Assembly (NCBI RefSeq): GCF_015163665.1
Contig: NZ_JADEUG010000001.1
Location: forward strand, 1 to 64,000
Source of the DNA: Xenorhabdus sp. BG5
GTDB lineage: Bacteria; Pseudomonadota; Gammaproteobacteria; Enterobacterales; Enterobacteriaceae
DNA length: 64,000 bases
Direction: 5' to 3'
Part shown: positions 30,249 through 40,421 of the stretch, piece after piece
How the letters are laid out: each line of letters begins with the position of its first letter
How positions within the stretch are numbered: the first letter of the stretch is position 1
Made by a program: the position numbers and the translations under genes
Notes under the pieces: model-generated
What the model saw: the letters and a program-made list of their open reading frames with translations, nothing else
The model's database searches: none
Told to the model about the DNA's origin: nothing

Positions 30249-31919
30249 ATGAGAAAAAAAACATCAAAGTTAGGTCAGTTGGTTTCGAGTATCGTTTTAT
30301 TATCTTTTCTCGCAGCACAGAGTATTGCTGCAACTGTTCCAGCAGGCGTTATCCTGGCTGAAAAACAAGAAATAACCGTTAACAATGGTGTCGAAGTCAC
30401 TTCATTGGACCCTCATAAAGTTGAAGGCTCTCCAGAGACTGTCATTATCCGCAATCTGTTGGAAGGGCTGGTAACGACCGGGCCAAAAGGTGAAACCGTG
30501 CCTGGCGTGGCAGAAAAATGGGAAAATGACGGTTATAAGGTATGGACATTTTATTTACGTCATGACGCCAAATGGAGTGACGGTAATCCTGTGACTGCAC
30601 AGGATTTTGTCTATAGTTGGCGCCGGCTCGCTGATCCAAACACGGGGTCGCCTTATACCAGTTATTTGCAATATGCCTATATTCAGAACGTTGACGATAT
30701 TTTGAAAGGAATCAAATCACCGGAACAATTGGGGGTTAAGGCGTTAGATGATCACCGTTTCCAGGTAACACTCAGCCAGCCAGTTCCTTATCTGATTGAC
30801 ATGTTAAGCCATACAGCGATGAAACCCATCAGGCAAGATGTGGTTGAAAAATGGGGGAATAAATGGACGTTGCCGGAAAACTATATTGGCAATGGTGCTT
30901 ATACATTGAAGGATTGGGTGGTCAATGAGCGAATTGTTTTAACGCGCAATCCCCAGTATTGGAACAATAAAGAAACCCTCATTGAAAAAGGCACTTTCCT
31001 GCCGATTGTCTCTGAAGTTAGTAGTGTTAACCGCTATCGTAGCGGGGAAGTGGATATCACTGATAATGCAATTCCTCCTGATCTATACCAAAAAATGAAA
31101 CGGGATATCCCCGAGCAATTGCAAGTTTCACCTTATCTGTGCACGTTTTACTACGAAATTAATAACCAGAAGCCCTTATTTAAAGATAAACGGGTGCGTG
31201 AAGCCATAAAACTGAGCCTTGATCGCAATATTATTACTGAAAAAATTATGGCGCAGGGGCAAATTCCAGCCTATGGATTTACTCCGACTTATATTGGCGG
31301 GGGTTTGACTATTAATTCAGAATGGGCAAGTTGGACCCAGGAACAGCGCAATCAACGGGCAAGGGAATTGTTGAAAGAGGCCGGTTTTGATACCAGTCAT
31401 CCCCTTAAGTTCACTTTGTTATACAACACATCAGAGCAAAATAAACAACAAGCCATCGCTGCCGCTTCTATGTGGCAGAAAAATATTGGCGCAAAAGTCA
31501 CTTTGCAAAATCAAGAGTGGAAAACTTCTCTCCAGAACCGCCATCAGGGAAATTATGATGTCGCAAGAGCGACATGGTGTGGCGATTATAACGAGCCTTC
31601 TTCTTTCTTGAATATATTGCTGTCAAGTAGCAGTAACAATACCGTTTTTTATCAAAGTGAGGCTTTTGATAACTCTCTTAAGCAGGCCCTGACTGCCAAA
31701 GATGGTGCGACACGTAAGGAGTTTTATCAGCAAGCCGAAGCTCAGCTAGATAAAGATTCAGGGTTGATACCGGTTTATTACCGAGTCAGTGTGCGCCTTA
31801 TTCGGCCGACTGTTGGGGGAATGACAGGGAAAGATCCCATGGATTATGTCGATCTAAAGAATTTGTATATTAAAAAGGTGAATAACGAATTATCGTCACA
31901 AGATATTGTTTTACCGTAA
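30249..31919 (+). CDS. oppA1: Oligopeptide-binding protein OppA (first copy, divergent)
   Basis: This is a periplasmic solute-binding protein that delivers peptides to OppBCDF. It has a signal peptide of about 28 residues (MRKKTSKLGQLVSS, then a hydrophobic stretch ending SIAA). The mature protein starts TVPAGVILAEKQ, and the SBP5 signature AKWSDGNPVTAQDFVYSWRRL follows near residue 115. It is 556 residues. Compared with the second copy, the SIDs diverge in ligand-contact segments such as ARATWCGDYNEP, and the C-terminus runs on past the usual YIxKH end (NLYIKKVNNELSSQ). The gene starts after a 1-kb non-coding region with TTGGAG upstream. A different peptide preference from OppA2 is inference. 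Confidence 0.93.
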   Translation: MRKKTSKLGQLVSSIVLLSFLAAQSIAATVPAGVILAEKQEITVNNGVEVTSLDPHKVEGSPETVIIRNLLEGLVTTGPKGETVPGVAEKWENDGYKVWTFYLRHDAKWSDGNPVTAQDFVYSWRRLADPNTGSPYTSYLQYAYIQNVDDILKGIKSPEQLGVKALDDHRFQVTLSQPVPYLIDMLSHTAMKPIRQDVVEKWGNKWTLPENYIGNGAYTLKDWVVNERIVLTRNPQYWNNKETLIEKGTFLPIVSEVSSVNRYRSGEVDITDNAIPPDLYQKMKRDIPEQLQVSPYLCTFYYEINNQKPLFKDKRVREAIKLSLDRNIITEKIMAQGQIPAYGFTPTYIGGGLTINSEWASWTQEQRNQRARELLKEAGFDTSHPLKFTLLYNTSEQNKQQAIAAASMWQKNIGAKVTLQNQEWKTSLQNRHQGNYDVARATWCGDYNEPSSFLNILLSSSSNNTVFYQSEAFDNSLKQALTAKDGATRKEFYQQAEAQLDKDSGLIPVYYRVSVRLIRPTVGGMTGKDPMDYVDLKNLYIKKVNNELSSQDIVLP

Positions 31920-32011
31920 ACAAAATAGTTCCTTTTGGATACGGAAAATAACCAGCCCAATGTGTGGATATGACTTTAATGGGTCAAATGATATCAATTG
32001 GAGAGAATAAG

Positions 32012-33655
32012 ATGATAAACACAACAAAGAAAAGACTGGCTACAGGTATTACGGTAGCGTTAGGCATGATGATTGGGTGGCCGGCCTTTGCAGCACAAGT
32101 GTCTGCTGGCGTGCAACTTGCGGACGCTGCAAAACAGGTGCTAGTTCGTAACAATGCCTCTGAACCACAATCGTTGGACCCGCATAAAATTGAAGGTGTA
32201 CCAGAGTCTAATATCGCGCGTGATCTATTTGAAACTCTGGTAATCAATGATCCTGACGGTAAAATTATACCGGGAATCGCAGAAAGTTGGGAAAATAAGG
32301 ATTTCAAAGTTTGGACATTCCATCTGCGTAAAGATGCAAAGTGGTCTAATGGTGACCCTGTCACTGCACAGGATTTTGTTTACAGTTGGCGCCGTCTGGT
32401 AGATCCAAATACTGCGTCCCCATACGCAAGTTTTCTTCAATATGCCCATCTTCTCAATGTTGACGATATCATCAGAGGTAAACAAAAACCTGAAACGTTG
32501 GGTATCAAAGCATTGGATGATCATACGTTAGAATTGACACTCAGCGAACCTGTACCTTATTTAGTCAGATTGTTTGTTCATCCAAGTACATCACCAGTCC
32601 ATCGTGCAACTGTAGAGAAGTATGGCGAAAGATGGACGCAACCCCTGAACTTTGTCGGTAATGGCGCTTATAAACTGAAAAGTTGGGTGATCAATGAACG
32701 TCTTGTTTTCGAACGTAGTCCAACCTATTGGGATAATAAGAATACAGTTATTAATCAAATCACTGTCTTGCCTATTTCGTCCGAAGTCACCGATGTTAAC
32801 CGCTATCGCGCTGGCGAAATTGAAATGACTTATAACAATTTACCGATAGAACTCTTCTCAAAACTAAAAAAAGAAATTCCTGAACAGTTGCGTGTAAACC
32901 CGTATTTATGTACTTATTATTATGAAATCAATAACCAAAAACCCCCATTTAATGATCCCCGTGTGCGTACTGCACTGAAACTGGGTATAGATCGAGATCT
33001 TATGACTAATAAGGTGAAAAATCAGGGCGATATACCTGCCTATGGTTATACACCACCCTATATCGCCGATTTTAAAGATGAGAAACCAGACTGGTATACC
33101 AAATTAAATCAGCAGCAGCGTAATGAAGAAGCGAAAAAACTTTTGGCAGAGGCTGGATTTACTAAAGATAATCCCTTGAAAATTAAGCTACTGTACAATA
33201 CTTCCGATTTGCATAAAAAGTTAGCTATTGCCGCAGCATCTATGTGGAAAAAGAATATCGGTATTGATGTTTCTCTTGAAAATCAGGAATGGAAAACTTT
33301 CCTTGACTCCCGCCATCAAGGTAACTATGACATTGCTCGTGCAGGATGGTGTGCTGATTATAACGAAGCTTCTACCTTCTTGAACTCCATGTTATCCAAT
33401 AGTAGCAATAACACAGCCTATTATAAGAGCAAAGAATTTGATGCTCTGATGAAGCAATCCCTGCAAGTCAAAACTGATGAAGAACGTGCTGAAATTTATG
33501 CTAAAGCTAATGCGCAATTGGATAAAGATTCTGCAATTATTCCTATCTATTATTATACAAATTCTCGTTTGCTAAAACCTTATGTCGGTGGTTATACCGG
33601 TAAAGATCCCTTAGATAACTTCCATACCAAAGATCTGTACATAATAAAACATTAG
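32012..33655 (+). CDS. oppA2: Oligopeptide-binding protein OppA (second copy)
   Basis: This is the closer relative of enterobacterial OppA: SLDPHKIEGVPESNIARDLFE, AKWSNGDPVTAQDFVYSWRRL and ARAGWCADYNEASTFLN are near-identical to E. coli, and the C-terminus ends LYIIKH as in E. coli. The ATG at 32012 gives 547 residues with a signal peptide ending PAFAAQ; the frame extension to 31964 is not used because GGAGAG lies just before 32012. It follows oppA1 after 92 bases and is separated from oppB by a strong hairpin, which would let binding protein be made in excess of the membrane parts. Confidence 0.95.
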   Translation: MINTTKKRLATGITVALGMMIGWPAFAAQVSAGVQLADAAKQVLVRNNASEPQSLDPHKIEGVPESNIARDLFETLVINDPDGKIIPGIAESWENKDFKVWTFHLRKDAKWSNGDPVTAQDFVYSWRRLVDPNTASPYASFLQYAHLLNVDDIIRGKQKPETLGIKALDDHTLELTLSEPVPYLVRLFVHPSTSPVHRATVEKYGERWTQPLNFVGNGAYKLKSWVINERLVFERSPTYWDNKNTVINQITVLPISSEVTDVNRYRAGEIEMTYNNLPIELFSKLKKEIPEQLRVNPYLCTYYYEINNQKPPFNDPRVRTALKLGIDRDLMTNKVKNQGDIPAYGYTPPYIADFKDEKPDWYTKLNQQQRNEEAKKLLAEAGFTKDNPLKIKLLYNTSDLHKKLAIAAASMWKKNIGIDVSLENQEWKTFLDSRHQGNYDIARAGWCADYNEASTFLNSMLSNSSNNTAYYKSKEFDALMKQSLQVKTDEERAEIYAKANAQLDKDSAIIPIYYYTNSRLLKPYVGGYTGKDPLDNFHTKDLYIIKH

Positions 33656-33661
33656 GAATTA

Positions 33662-33687
33662 GCCGGTGATCCAACGAGATCACCGGC
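33662..33687 (+). terminator. Intra-operon hairpin between oppA2 and oppB
   Basis: GCCGGTGATC (33662-33671) and GATCACCGGC (33678-33687) make a perfect ten-base-pair stem with a six-base loop, six bases after the oppA2 stop. The tail TTGTTAAA is only weakly T-rich, so it is likely a partial terminator or 3' stabiliser rather than a full stop. Confidence 0.7.
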
Positions 33688-33734
33688 TTGTTAAATAATT
33701 AAAAGCCACTGTTTGGCTAAAGTAGGAACGGGCA

Positions 33735-34655
33735 ATGCTAAAATTTATTTTACGTCGCTGCTTAGAAGCGATCCCGACACTTTTTATACTTATTACTATT
33801 TCGTTTTTTATGATGCGGCTTGCGCCGGGTAGCCCATTTACAGGAGAAAGAAAGCTACCGCCAGAGGTTATGGCAAATATTGAAGCGAAATACCATTTAA
33901 ATGATCCTATTTATAAGCAATATTTCAATTACCTAATCCAACTCTCTAAAGGAGATTTTGGCCCTTCATTCAAATATAAAGACTACAGTGTCAATGACCT
34001 GGTTGCGGAAGCTTTGCCGGTTTCTGCTAAATTGGGATTTGCCGCCTTTGTTATGGCGGTAATATTCGGTGTCAGTGCTGGAGTCATTGCGGCATTGAAC
34101 CAGAATACGAAATGGGATTACACGGTAATGGGGTTTGCCATGACAGGCGTCGTAATCCCCAGTTTCGTGGTCGCTCCCTTATTAGTTTTGATATTCGCCA
34201 TTACATTAAAATGGTTGCCGGGAGGAGGCTGGAATGGCGGGGCACCTAAATATATGCTTTTGCCAATGGTCGCACTTTCTCTCTCTTATATTGCCAGCAT
34301 ATCCCGTATTACCCGTGGTTCCATGATAGAAGTTTTGCATTCCAACTTTATTCGTACTGCACGGGCCAAGGGTTTGCCATTGCGGAAGATTATTTTCCGT
34401 CATGCGTTAAAACCTGCCTTATTACCCGTTATCTCTTACATGGGGCCTGCATTCGTAGGCATCATTACGGGTTCAATGGTTATTGAGACTATTTTCGGTT
34501 TACCTGGCCTGGGACAATTGTTTGTCAATGGCGCATTAAACCGTGATTACTCACTGGTACTGAGTTTGACGATCCTGGTGGGGAGCCTGACCATTATGTT
34601 TAATGCCATTGTTGATGTGCTATATGCCGTCATTGATCCGAAAATTCGTTATTAA
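33735..34655 (+). CDS. oppB: Oligopeptide ABC transporter permease OppB
   Basis: OppB is one of two integral membrane subunits of the peptide importer. The 306 residues (E. coli 306) have about six membrane helices and the BPD cytoplasmic loop motif FIRTARAKGLPLRKIIFRHALKPAL (about residues 215-240) that contacts the ATPases. It starts MLKFILRRCLEAIPTLF, typical of OppB/DppB. oppC begins 14 bases later. Read as part of oppA1A2BCDF. Confidence 0.96.
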   Translation: MLKFILRRCLEAIPTLFILITISFFMMRLAPGSPFTGERKLPPEVMANIEAKYHLNDPIYKQYFNYLIQLSKGDFGPSFKYKDYSVNDLVAEALPVSAKLGFAAFVMAVIFGVSAGVIAALNQNTKWDYTVMGFAMTGVVIPSFVVAPLLVLIFAITLKWLPGGGWNGGAPKYMLLPMVALSLSYIASISRITRGSMIEVLHSNFIRTARAKGLPLRKIIFRHALKPALLPVISYMGPAFVGIITGSMVIETIFGLPGLGQLFVNGALNRDYSLVLSLTILVGSLTIMFNAIVDVLYAVIDPKIRY

Positions 34656-34669
34656 AACTGGAGCACGCA

Positions 34670-35578
34670 ATGTTACTGAATAAAAAAAATAGCGAAGCTC
34701 TGGAAAGTTTTTCTGAGCAATTGGAAATTGAGGGCCGCAGTTTGTGGCAGGATGCACGTCGCCGTTTTGTACATAACAAGGCGGCGATTACAAGTTTATG
34801 TATTCTATTCTTGATTATATTATTTGTGATCTTAGCTCCAATGTTGTCTCAATTTGCTTACGATGACACTGATTGGAATATGATGACGATGCCGCCGGAT
34901 TTTGAATCCAAACACTATTTTGGCACCGATTCTTCAGGACGTGATCTGTTGGTGCGCGTTGCCATTGGCGGGCGTATTTCATTGATGGTCGGGATTGCCG
35001 CCGCTTTGATTGCCGTGTTATTTGGTACTTTATATGGTGCGATGTCAGGCTATCTTGGCGGCAAAATTGATATGGTCATGATGCGCTTGCTGGAAATCCT
35101 CAACTCTTTCCCATTCATGTTCTTCGTTATCCTTCTAGTGACTTTCTTTGGTCAAAACATCTTGTTGATTTTCGTTGCAATAGGCATGGTGTCATGGCTG
35201 GACATGGCGCGTATTGTCCGTGGTCAGACATTGAGCTTAAAACGCAAGGAATTCATCGAAGCCGCGTTGGTTTGTGGTGTTTCTACCCGTCATATCGTTT
35301 TGCGCCATATCGTGCCAAACGTATTAGGTGTTGTGGTGGTTTATGCCTCATTACTTGTACCTAGCATGATCCTGTTTGAATCCTTCTTAAGCTTCCTTGG
35401 CTTGGGAACTCAGGAGCCACTCAGTAGTTGGGGCGCTTTGTTAAGTGATGGTGCTAACTCAATGGAAGTGGCTCCGTGGTTGCTGTTATTTCCGGCGGGC
35501 TTTCTGGTAATGACCCTGTTTTGTTTTAACTTTATTGGTGACGGCCTGCGAGATGCCCTCGACCCGAAAGACCGTTAA
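34670..35578 (+). CDS. oppC: Oligopeptide ABC transporter permease OppC
   Basis: OppC is the second membrane subunit, pairing with OppB. It is 302 residues (E. coli 302), has a cytoplasmic N-terminal segment of about 38 residues followed by membrane helices, and the coupling-loop motif FIEAALVCGVSTRHIVLRHIVPNVLG (about residues 197-222). The FGTDSSGRDLL sequence after the first periplasmic loop is diagnostic for OppC/DppC. oppD follows after nine bases. Confidence 0.96.
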   Translation: MLLNKKNSEALESFSEQLEIEGRSLWQDARRRFVHNKAAITSLCILFLIILFVILAPMLSQFAYDDTDWNMMTMPPDFESKHYFGTDSSGRDLLVRVAIGGRISLMVGIAAALIAVLFGTLYGAMSGYLGGKIDMVMMRLLEILNSFPFMFFVILLVTFFGQNILLIFVAIGMVSWLDMARIVRGQTLSLKRKEFIEAALVCGVSTRHIVLRHIVPNVLGVVVVYASLLVPSMILFESFLSFLGLGTQEPLSSWGALLSDGANSMEVAPWLLLFPAGFLVMTLFCFNFIGDGLRDALDPKDR

Positions 35579-35587
35579 GGAGAGCCT

Positions 35588-36586
35588 ATGAATAGCGTAG
35601 AAACTTCGAAAAATGTTGAATCACTCTTATCGGTAAGAGATCTGGATGTCGTATTCAGAACACCAGATGGCAACGTGACTGCCGTAAATAAATTGAATTT
35701 TGACTTACAGGCCGGAGAAACACTGGGGATCGTGGGAGAATCTGGTTCTGGCAAGTCGCAGACGGCATTTGCATTAATGGGGTTATTGGCCAGCAATGGT
35801 TCTGTCAGTGGTTCTGCCCACTTTAATGGGCGAGAAATTCTCAACCTGAAAGAAAAAGAGCTGAACCGAATGCGGGCAGAAGAGATCTCGATGATATTTC
35901 AAGATCCCATGACTTCCCTTAACCCTTATATGCAGGTGGGTGATCAATTAATTGAAGTATTGATGCTGCACAAACGTATGAGTAAAAGCGCGGCTTTTGA
36001 AGAATCTATCCGTATGCTGGATGCCGTTAAGATGCCAGAAGCACGTAAGCGCATGAAAATGTATCCGCATGAATTCTCTGGTGGTATGCGTCAACGCGTC
36101 ATGATTGCTATGGCGTTATTATGTCAGCCTAAGTTGTTGATTGCCGATGAACCGACAACGGCATTGGACGTAACCGTTCAGGCACAGATTATGACGTTGC
36201 TTAACGAGCTGAAAAAAGAGTTTAACACTGCCATCATCATGATTACCCATGACTTGGGAGTGGTTGCTGGCATTTGTGACAAAGTATTAGTTATGTATGC
36301 CGGCAGAACGATGGAATATGGCACGGCGCGTGACGTATTTTACCGGCCTACACATCCATATTCTATCGGGTTATTGAATGCTGTTCCTCGCCTGGATGGT
36401 GAAGAGGAATCATTGGAAACGATCCAAGGCAATCCCCCCAATTTATTGCGTTTGCCAAAGGGATGCCCATTCCAGCCGCGTTGTCAGTTTGCCACAGAGC
36501 ATTGTGTTCGTGAGGAACCACAGCTGGAAAAATTTGGCCTTGGGCGCTTGCGTGCCTGTTTTAAACGCCAGGAGGAATTGGTATGA
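35588..36586 (+). CDS. oppD: Oligopeptide ABC transporter ATPase OppD
   Basis: OppD is one of two ATP-hydrolysing subunits. Walker A is [11 protein letters not shown] (about residues 50-60), the signature is [10 protein letters not shown] (about 160-170), Walker B is [12 protein letters not shown], and the switch histidine is in ITHDLGVV. The C-terminal oligopeptide domain has the [14 protein letters not shown] cysteine cluster, which binds an iron-sulfur or metal centre in the Opp/Dpp family. It is 332 residues and overlaps oppF by four bases (ATGA), indicating translational coupling. Confidence 0.96.
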   Translation: MNSVETSKNVESLLSVRDLDVVFRTPDGNVTAVNKLNFDLQAGETLGIVGESGSGKSQTAFALMGLLASNGSVSGSAHFNGREILNLKEKELNRMRAEEISMIFQDPMTSLNPYMQVGDQLIEVLMLHKRMSKSAAFEESIRMLDAVKMPEARKRMKMYPHEFSGGMRQRVMIAMALLCQPKLLIADEPTTALDVTVQAQIMTLLNELKKEFNTAIIMITHDLGVVAGICDKVLVMYAGRTMEYGTARDVFYRPTHPYSIGLLNAVPRLDGEEESLETIQGNPPNLLRLPKGCPFQPRCQFATEHCVREEPQLEKFGLGRLRACFKRQEELV

Positions 36587-37584
36587 GCACAATAGCTGAA
36601 AAACGTGTCTTATTGGAAGTTGATGACCTCAAAGTTTATTTTGATATTAAAGATGGGAAACAGTGGTTCTGGCAGCCGGCAAAAACCTTAAAAGCGGTAG
36701 ATGGCGTTACCTTAAGGCTATATGAAGGTGAGACTCTGGGCGTTGTAGGAGAATCGGGCTGTGGGAAATCAACACTTGCCAGAGCCGTCATTGGGTTAGT
36801 GAAAGCGTCTGGCGGTGCAGTCACCTGGCTTGGTCAAAATCTACTGGATATGAGTGACAAACAATGGCGGGATATTCGCAATGATATTCAGATGATTTTT
36901 CAAGACCCTTTGGCATCGCTGAATCCGCGTATGACCATTGGTGATATTATTGCAGAGCCATTGAAAACGTATTACCCCAAAATGAAAAATAGGGAAGTAA
37001 AAGAAAAAGTTCAAAAGATGATGATGCGGGTAGGATTGTTGCCTAACCTGATAAACCGTTACCCACATGAATTCTCTGGTGGACAGTGCCAGCGTATTGG
37101 CATTGCTCGCGCTTTGATTCTGGAACCTAAATTAGTGATCTGCGACGAACCTGTTTCAGCATTGGATGTTTCCATTCAGGCACAAGTCGTTAATTTGTTG
37201 CAGGAATTACAGCGGGAAATGGGACTGTCCCTGATATTTATTGCTCATGACTTATCGATAGTAAAACACATATCAGATCGCGTTTTGGTGATGTATTTGG
37301 GGAATGCTGTAGAATTAGGCACTTATGACGAGGTTTATCATAATCCGTTGCATCCATATACCAGAGCGCTTATGTCGGCGGTGCCGATCCCTGATCCAGA
37401 CAAAGAGCGCAACAAGCATATTGAATTGTTGGAAGGAGAACTGCCTTCACCGATTGATCCCCCGTCTGGGTGTGTATTCCGTACTCGCTGTCCAATGGCT
37501 GATGCCGAATGTGCCAAGACTCGGCCGTTGCTTGAAGGAAGTTTTAAACATGCGGTGTCTTGCCTTAAGGTTGATCCACTTTAA
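36583..37584 (+). CDS. oppF: Oligopeptide ABC transporter ATPase OppF
   Basis: OppF is the partner ATPase of OppD. Walker A is [12 protein letters not shown], the signature [16 protein letters not shown], Walker [13 protein letters not shown], switch histidine IAHDLSIV. The C-terminal [14 protein letters not shown] cluster matches the Opp family. It has 333 residues (E. coli 334). Its start overlaps the end of oppD, and a terminator follows 32 bases after its stop, closing the operon. Confidence 0.96.
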   Translation: MSTIAEKRVLLEVDDLKVYFDIKDGKQWFWQPAKTLKAVDGVTLRLYEGETLGVVGESGCGKSTLARAVIGLVKASGGAVTWLGQNLLDMSDKQWRDIRNDIQMIFQDPLASLNPRMTIGDIIAEPLKTYYPKMKNREVKEKVQKMMMRVGLLPNLINRYPHEFSGGQCQRIGIARALILEPKLVICDEPVSALDVSIQAQVVNLLQELQREMGLSLIFIAHDLSIVKHISDRVLVMYLGNAVELGTYDEVYHNPLHPYTRALMSAVPIPDPDKERNKHIELLEGELPSPIDPPSGCVFRTRCPMADAECAKTRPLLEGSFKHAVSCLKVDPL

Positions 37585-37615
37585 CCCGTTAGATTCTGTC
37601 ACGAATTTAAATCCA

Positions 37616-37640
37616 ATGCCCTCAAAATGAGGGCATATTT
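37616..37640 (+). terminator. opp operon terminator
   Basis: ATGCCCTCA (37616-37624) and TGAGGGCAT (37628-37636) form a perfect nine-base-pair stem with a three-base loop, followed by ATTT. It lies between convergent oppF and yciU. Confidence 0.8.
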
Positions 37641-37676
37641 ACCGATCAGGGAGGTACATTGAGGAGGGCTGTCTGA

Positions 37677-38006
37677 TTATTTTTTCCATAAGATATGGCA
37701 AATGGTGTGAGATTTTTCCCGACAGATCAAGACACGGGCAAAGATATCATCAATTTCGGCATCGTCTGATTCAGCCAGGCCAATAATGACTTCTGAGAAA
37801 AAGTCTGGATCCAAATCAAAATCAACATGTTCAAGCCAGGTTCTTGAAGGTTCCACTAATTCAACACCCCCTCGTTCTTCAAATTGTAAATTAAACAATA
37901 GGCTGTCAGCTGGATCGAGGTGAGAAAGCGCTTGTTCCAAAAACATGTCGTAAGCTTTTTCAAGTGCTTCATCTTCAGTCATTCGGTTATTTAAGTCTAA
38001 TTGCAT
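37677..38006 (-). CDS. yciU: UPF0263 family protein YciU
   Basis: This is a small acidic cytoplasmic protein of unknown function, with [21 protein letters not shown] and [20 protein letters not shown] as family hallmarks. The ATG at 38006 gives 109 residues, exactly the E. coli length, and its [16 protein letters not shown] aligns with the E. coli start. An ATG at 38030 and a GTG at 38054 are in frame; none of the three has a clear ribosome binding site, so the start is uncertain. The context, between oppF and clsA, is as in E. coli. Confidence 0.88.
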   Translation of the reverse strand: MQLDLNNRMTEDEALEKAYDMFLEQALSHLDPADSLLFNLQFEERGGVELVEPSRTWLEHVDFDLDPDFFSEVIIGLAESDDAEIDDIFARVLICREKSHTICHILWKK

Positions 38007-38156
38007 AGAATATTTCGGTTGGTTTTCCATGGTGCAAGGTCCGGGATTAATCACAAGATGAAATTAAAACATGTTCTGTATTGAATGAATACTGTTATTC
38101 GTGGTGAACGTATTCATATTGAAAAATTGACAGGTTAATTTGTTTTCAGTCATGAA

Positions 38157-39617
38157 TTATAAAAGCGGGCTGAAAAAGTAGCAGATACGTTCAAGAATAC
38201 GATGCCACATAGGACGTTTTTCCCATTTATTGTTTGCAAGTAAGGTTGAACGCATAATATAGTCTTGTTGAACCAGTGTTAAATCATTGCCAAAGTGTTC
38301 ATCATCAATGACCACTGTAATTTCAAAATTCAGCCATAAGCTGCGCATATCCAAATTGACAGAACCAACCATACTGAGCTGCCCATCGACTAAAACACTT
38401 TTAGTATGTAACAACCCATCTTCAAATTGATAAATTTTCACGCCGGCTTCCAATAATTCAGAAAAAAACGCGCGACTGGCCCAACGAACAAGAAATGAGT
38501 TATTTTGGCTTGGCACAATGATACTGACATCAACACCGCGCATAGCCGCAGTGCAAATCGCATGCATTAAATCATCGCTGGGAACAAAATATGGAGTAGT
38601 CAGAATAAGCTGTTTGCGGGCAGCAAAAATAGCAGTCATTAGGGATTGTTGGATTAATTCATCAGGGAATCCTGGCCCGGAAGCAATAACTTGAGCTATA
38701 TGACCACTGGTTTGTTCGAAGGGCAAGGTGACACTGTCAGGAGGAGGAGGAAGATGCCGCTGTCCTGTTTCCATTTCCCAGTCAAAAGCGTAAATGATCC
38801 CCAGTGTTGTCGTAACAGGGCCTTCCATTCTCACCATGATATCGACCCATTGACCGACGCCTGCATCTTGTTTAAAAAAACGGGGGTCAACCATATTCAT
38901 GCTGCCGGTGTATGAAATATGATTATCGATCAGAATAATTTTTCTATGCTGGCGTAAGTCCATACGCCGCAAGAACAAACGAAAGATATTAACTTTTAGC
39001 GACTCGACAAATTCAATACCTGCCTTTCGCATAATATCAGGATAAGGACTGCGGAAAAATTGCCAGCTTCCTGCCGAATCTACCATGATTCGACATTTAA
39101 CACCGCGTTTGGCAGCGTGCATCAAAGCATCAGTGACCTGATCAACCAGCCCTCCAGATTGCCATATATAAAACACCATCTCGATATTGTATTTGGCGTT
39201 TTCAATATCATGAATAATTGCTTTTAGTGAGTTATCATAAGATGTCATTAATTGCATTTTGTTGCCACTGACACCTTTGATCTTTTGTCGACGCTCACAC
39301 AGCTGGAACAACGGCGTAGCAACTTCACTGTTTCCATTGGCAAAAATTTGCGGGGAGTTTCTTAACTCGGCTAACCATTTGACTACAGATGAGCGCATTT
39401 GTCTGGCTTGCTCAACCCTGCGTTTGCCAAGATGTAATTCGCCGAATGACAAGTAAGCAACGATTCCGACTAAAGGAAAAATGTAAATAATGAGTAACCA
39501 CGTCATTGCTGATGTCACTGGACGACGTTTCATCAAAACTCGAATAGTGATACCCGCAATAATCAGCCAGTAGAAAAAAATCGCCAGCCAGCTCAGTACA
39601 GAGTAGAAAGTTGTCAT
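38157..39617 (-). CDS. clsA: Cardiolipin synthase A (ClsA)
   Basis: ClsA joins two phosphatidylglycerol molecules to form cardiolipin in the inner membrane. Two N-terminal membrane helices (about residues 5-60) are followed by two phospholipase-D motifs: [18 protein letters not shown] (about 224-241) and [18 protein letters not shown] (about 404-421). The ATG at 39617 gives 486 residues, the E. coli length, starting [17 protein letters not shown]; a TTG at 39626 is also in frame. It is divergent from yciY. Confidence 0.96.
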   Translation of the reverse strand: MTTFYSVLSWLAIFFYWLIIAGITIRVLMKRRPVTSAMTWLLIIYIFPLVGIVAYLSFGELHLGKRRVEQARQMRSSVVKWLAELRNSPQIFANGNSEVATPLFQLCERRQKIKGVSGNKMQLMTSYDNSLKAIIHDIENAKYNIEMVFYIWQSGGLVDQVTDALMHAAKRGVKCRIMVDSAGSWQFFRSPYPDIMRKAGIEFVESLKVNIFRLFLRRMDLRQHRKIILIDNHISYTGSMNMVDPRFFKQDAGVGQWVDIMVRMEGPVTTTLGIIYAFDWEMETGQRHLPPPPDSVTLPFEQTSGHIAQVIASGPGFPDELIQQSLMTAIFAARKQLILTTPYFVPSDDLMHAICTAAMRGVDVSIIVPSQNNSFLVRWASRAFFSELLEAGVKIYQFEDGLLHTKSVLVDGQLSMVGSVNLDMRSLWLNFEITVVIDDEHFGNDLTLVQQDYIMRSTLLANNKWEKRPMWHRILERICYFFSPLL

Positions 39618-39989
39618 ATGTGGCAATCAATCCTATTTATTTAAATATTTAATGCAGTCATTGCCACAAGTTTCTAGAAATTCGGGCAAACTATCAACTT
39701 AATATCATTAATTGAACAGAGTGCAATTTTAGCAAAAAGCGCTAATTATGATAAATGCCATGATTATTTAGCCACTTATAACGACGACTTGACTTGATAA
39801 ACTGTATGCAATATATGCAAATTGATATAAATAAATCATGAATGGTTGATGATAGTTATTAATCTGATGATTTCGAACAATGTACTATTGTGCCAGAGCC
39901 ATGGCGTAGATTGACAATGGGTTGACATTGCTAATAGTGACAATTAAGAATAATGTTATTCATTCAATGAGAGATCACCCGGAATATTT
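39618..39989. other. clsA-yciY intergenic region
   Basis: This 372-base AT-rich stretch separates divergent clsA and yciY. I find no gene or clear regulatory motif in it; it must hold the clsA promoter. Confidence 0.5.
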
Positions 39990-40169
39990 ATGAAACATAG
40001 CAGAAGAGAAGTCGGGCGCTGGAGAATGCTCCGCCAAGGTATTTGTCGTCGCCGTCGCTGGCTGGAAGGGCAGTCACGTCGTAATTTACGAATATATACA
40101 CTGCGTAAGGCAGATGCTTATAAGCGTCGAAGATCGATTCTATTCACCCAGAATATAGAGTGGATTTAA
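39990..40169 (+). CDS. yciY: Small basic protein YciY
   Basis: This 59-residue gene begins MKHSRREVGRWRM and continues with WLEGQSRRNLRI, which align with E. coli YciY (57 residues). It contains 16 arginines and three lysines and is therefore strongly basic; function is unknown and nucleic-acid binding is only a guess. The ATG has CGGAA seven bases upstream. Its place next to clsA and before tonB agrees with E. coli, though kch and yciI, normally in between, are absent. Confidence 0.85.
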   Translation: MKHSRREVGRWRMLRQGICRRRRWLEGQSRRNLRIYTLRKADAYKRRRSILFTQNIEWI

Positions 40170-40209
40170 TGTTAATATAGTGCAAATTGCTTAGGGTCAA
40201 TGTGCAGCA

Positions 40210-40245
40210 TTTTCTTAACAACTCGATATTTGTCCGTTAAGAAAA
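40210..40245. other. Inverted repeat between yciY and tonB
   Basis: TTTTCTTAAC (40210-40219) and GTTAAGAAAA (40236-40245) are perfect inverted copies separated by 16 bases. The T and A ends would act as a weak terminator in either direction. It lies 41 bases past yciY. Confidence 0.5.
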
Positions 40246-40373
40246 ATATTTTCAGCTTCCACGAGTATACCCAATAATTATGCGATATAACTGGAATGCG
40301 CATGTGTATCCAATAAGATTTGGACTTGAGAAATGCAAATCAGGTATAGATGTTTTTGAATCTTTATTGAATA

Positions 40374-40388
40374 TGATAGTCATTTGCA
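40374..40388. promoter_or_regulatory. Fur box upstream of tonB
   Basis: TGATAGT-C-ATTTGCA matches the 7-1-7 Fur consensus TGATAAT-N-ATTATCA at most positions. It is 33 bases before the tonB start, where it would cover the promoter. TonB is Fur-repressed in E. coli. Confidence 0.6.
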
Positions 40389-40421
40389 TTTAAACTAATA
40401 TCTATCTGAAAACTGACTATC

